This document shows positions 63,297 through 64,000 of a stretch of 64,000 bases of DNA, one piece after another; positions within the stretch are counted from its first letter, which is position 1; each line of letters starts with the position of its first letter. The notes under the pieces are model-generated. The model was not told the DNA's origin, made no database searches, and saw only the letters and a list, made by a program, of their open reading frames with translations. The stretch covers positions 14,373,858 to 14,437,857 of the forward strand of contig NC_045144.1 of the NCBI RefSeq assembly GCF_008831285.2, written 5' to 3'. The stretch is from Nymphaea colorata (lineage: Eukaryota; Streptophyta; Magnoliopsida; Nymphaeales; Nymphaeaceae). A program made the position numbers and the translations under genes.

Positions 63297-63393
63297 AACA
63301 TGATCACTACCCTTAACGTAGATGAAAGTTTCTCGCTTCAACATGATCACTACCCTTAACGTATATGAAAGTTTCTCGCTTCAACATGATCAG
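63297..63393. repeat. 42-bp tandem duplication, 2.3 copies
   Basis: CAACATGATCACTACCCTTA starts at 63297 and 63339 and partly again at 63381. It lies exactly where the LINE similarity ends. Confidence 0.93.
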
Positions 63394-63745
63394 CAAAAAC
63401 TGCATGTGAAAACTCTTGCTCTGCTACCTCTATTTTGATTTACAGCTCTGCCACTTGTTGTTTGTTGCAATTTTTTTGTACACTTGTTTGTAGTGTAATT
63501 TTGGTTTAAAGGTGGTTAATAAACATTTGTAGGGATCTTCTAGCAGGTTTGTTGCTGAAGGGTTATAAGATTCAATAATTTACAATATTTTTTCAGGAAA
63601 GGTAGTCAATACTCGTCTTAAGTACTGTATTGGATCTCACATGAAACTGTGCATGAAATACACATTTTCTGCTTAAATGTTTGGTCATTTCTAACATTCA
63701 ACCGCTTCACATAATGCTAATGCCAAAAACGATTTTCTGGTATCC

Positions 63746-63811
<66 letters not shown>

Positions 63812-64000
63812 AAATCCAGGGGTTCATATTGACTTTCATGATCTAGAACATATAGAAGTACAAAAATAACTAAGCTTGATACACACTTCTGCAAATGGAA
63901 GATGAAAACTACATCAACAAGAATGCAACCATTAGACATGTCAACTTTCATTTGAAATCGCTCATTCGATCAATACTCTTTCATGCTATTTCTTTTATTT
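63394..64000. other. Intergenic with (TA)n tract at 63748-63808
   Basis: AT-rich. The TA microsatellite is about 61 bp. No gene is supported. Confidence 0.7.

Overview
The window is nuclear DNA of a flowering plant. The evidence is one intact plant-specific LOB-domain gene with a 94-bp intron, plant-type Ty3/Gypsy, Ty1/Copia, L1, CACTA and hAT elements, many long (TA)n tracts, and AT-rich intergenic DNA around a GC-rich gene. The species cannot be told from the sequence. The GC-rich LBD exon is compatible with a monocot, magnoliid or early-diverging angiosperm.

Layout. 1-4220 is a noisy partial copy, with many single-base indels, of the retrotransposon segment at 13778-18039. It ends in a 100-N gap (4221-4320). 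4321-5214 is the left flank of the main element. 5220-21075 is a complete 15.9-kb Ty3/Gypsy element of the Tat/Ogre type on the minus strand. It has a 5-bp target duplication (AATGG), 3.3-3.5-kb LTRs, a primer-binding site, a polypurine tract, an extra ORF1 upstream of gag, gag-pro with a C-terminal G-patch, and pol with RT, two RNase H domains and integrase. gag and integrase are frameshifted and pol has a late stop, so this copy is probably dead. 21081-22560 holds fragments of at least two unrelated host genes (importin-9-like and TOPLESS-like) placed side by side.

22561-39190 is intergenic: hAT-type MITEs (one with perfect 8-bp target duplications), a multi-copy short inverted-repeat family, microsatellites, recent short tandem duplications and GC-rich islands without a recognisable protein. 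The only gene that looks functional is a class II LBD transcription factor (LBD40/41 type) at 39365-40316, plus strand. 40317-52418 is again repeat-rich intergenic DNA with a tRNA-like SINE remnant just downstream of the LBD gene.

52419-55054 is a non-autonomous CACTA element that carries broken minus-strand fragments of a cytokinin oxidase/dehydrogenase-like gene and an ABCA (ATH-type) transporter gene. 56701-60400 is a decayed minus-strand Copia element with a recognisable 3' LTR. 62200-63290 is a plus-strand L1 LINE relic.

Apart from the LBD regulator, almost everything recognised is mobile DNA or host-gene debris carried by or caught between mobile elements. The main points for follow-up are the Ogre-type element (ORF1, G-patch, paired RNase H, LTR repeat arrays), the two clusters of captured gene fragments, and the likely assembly duplication at the left edge.
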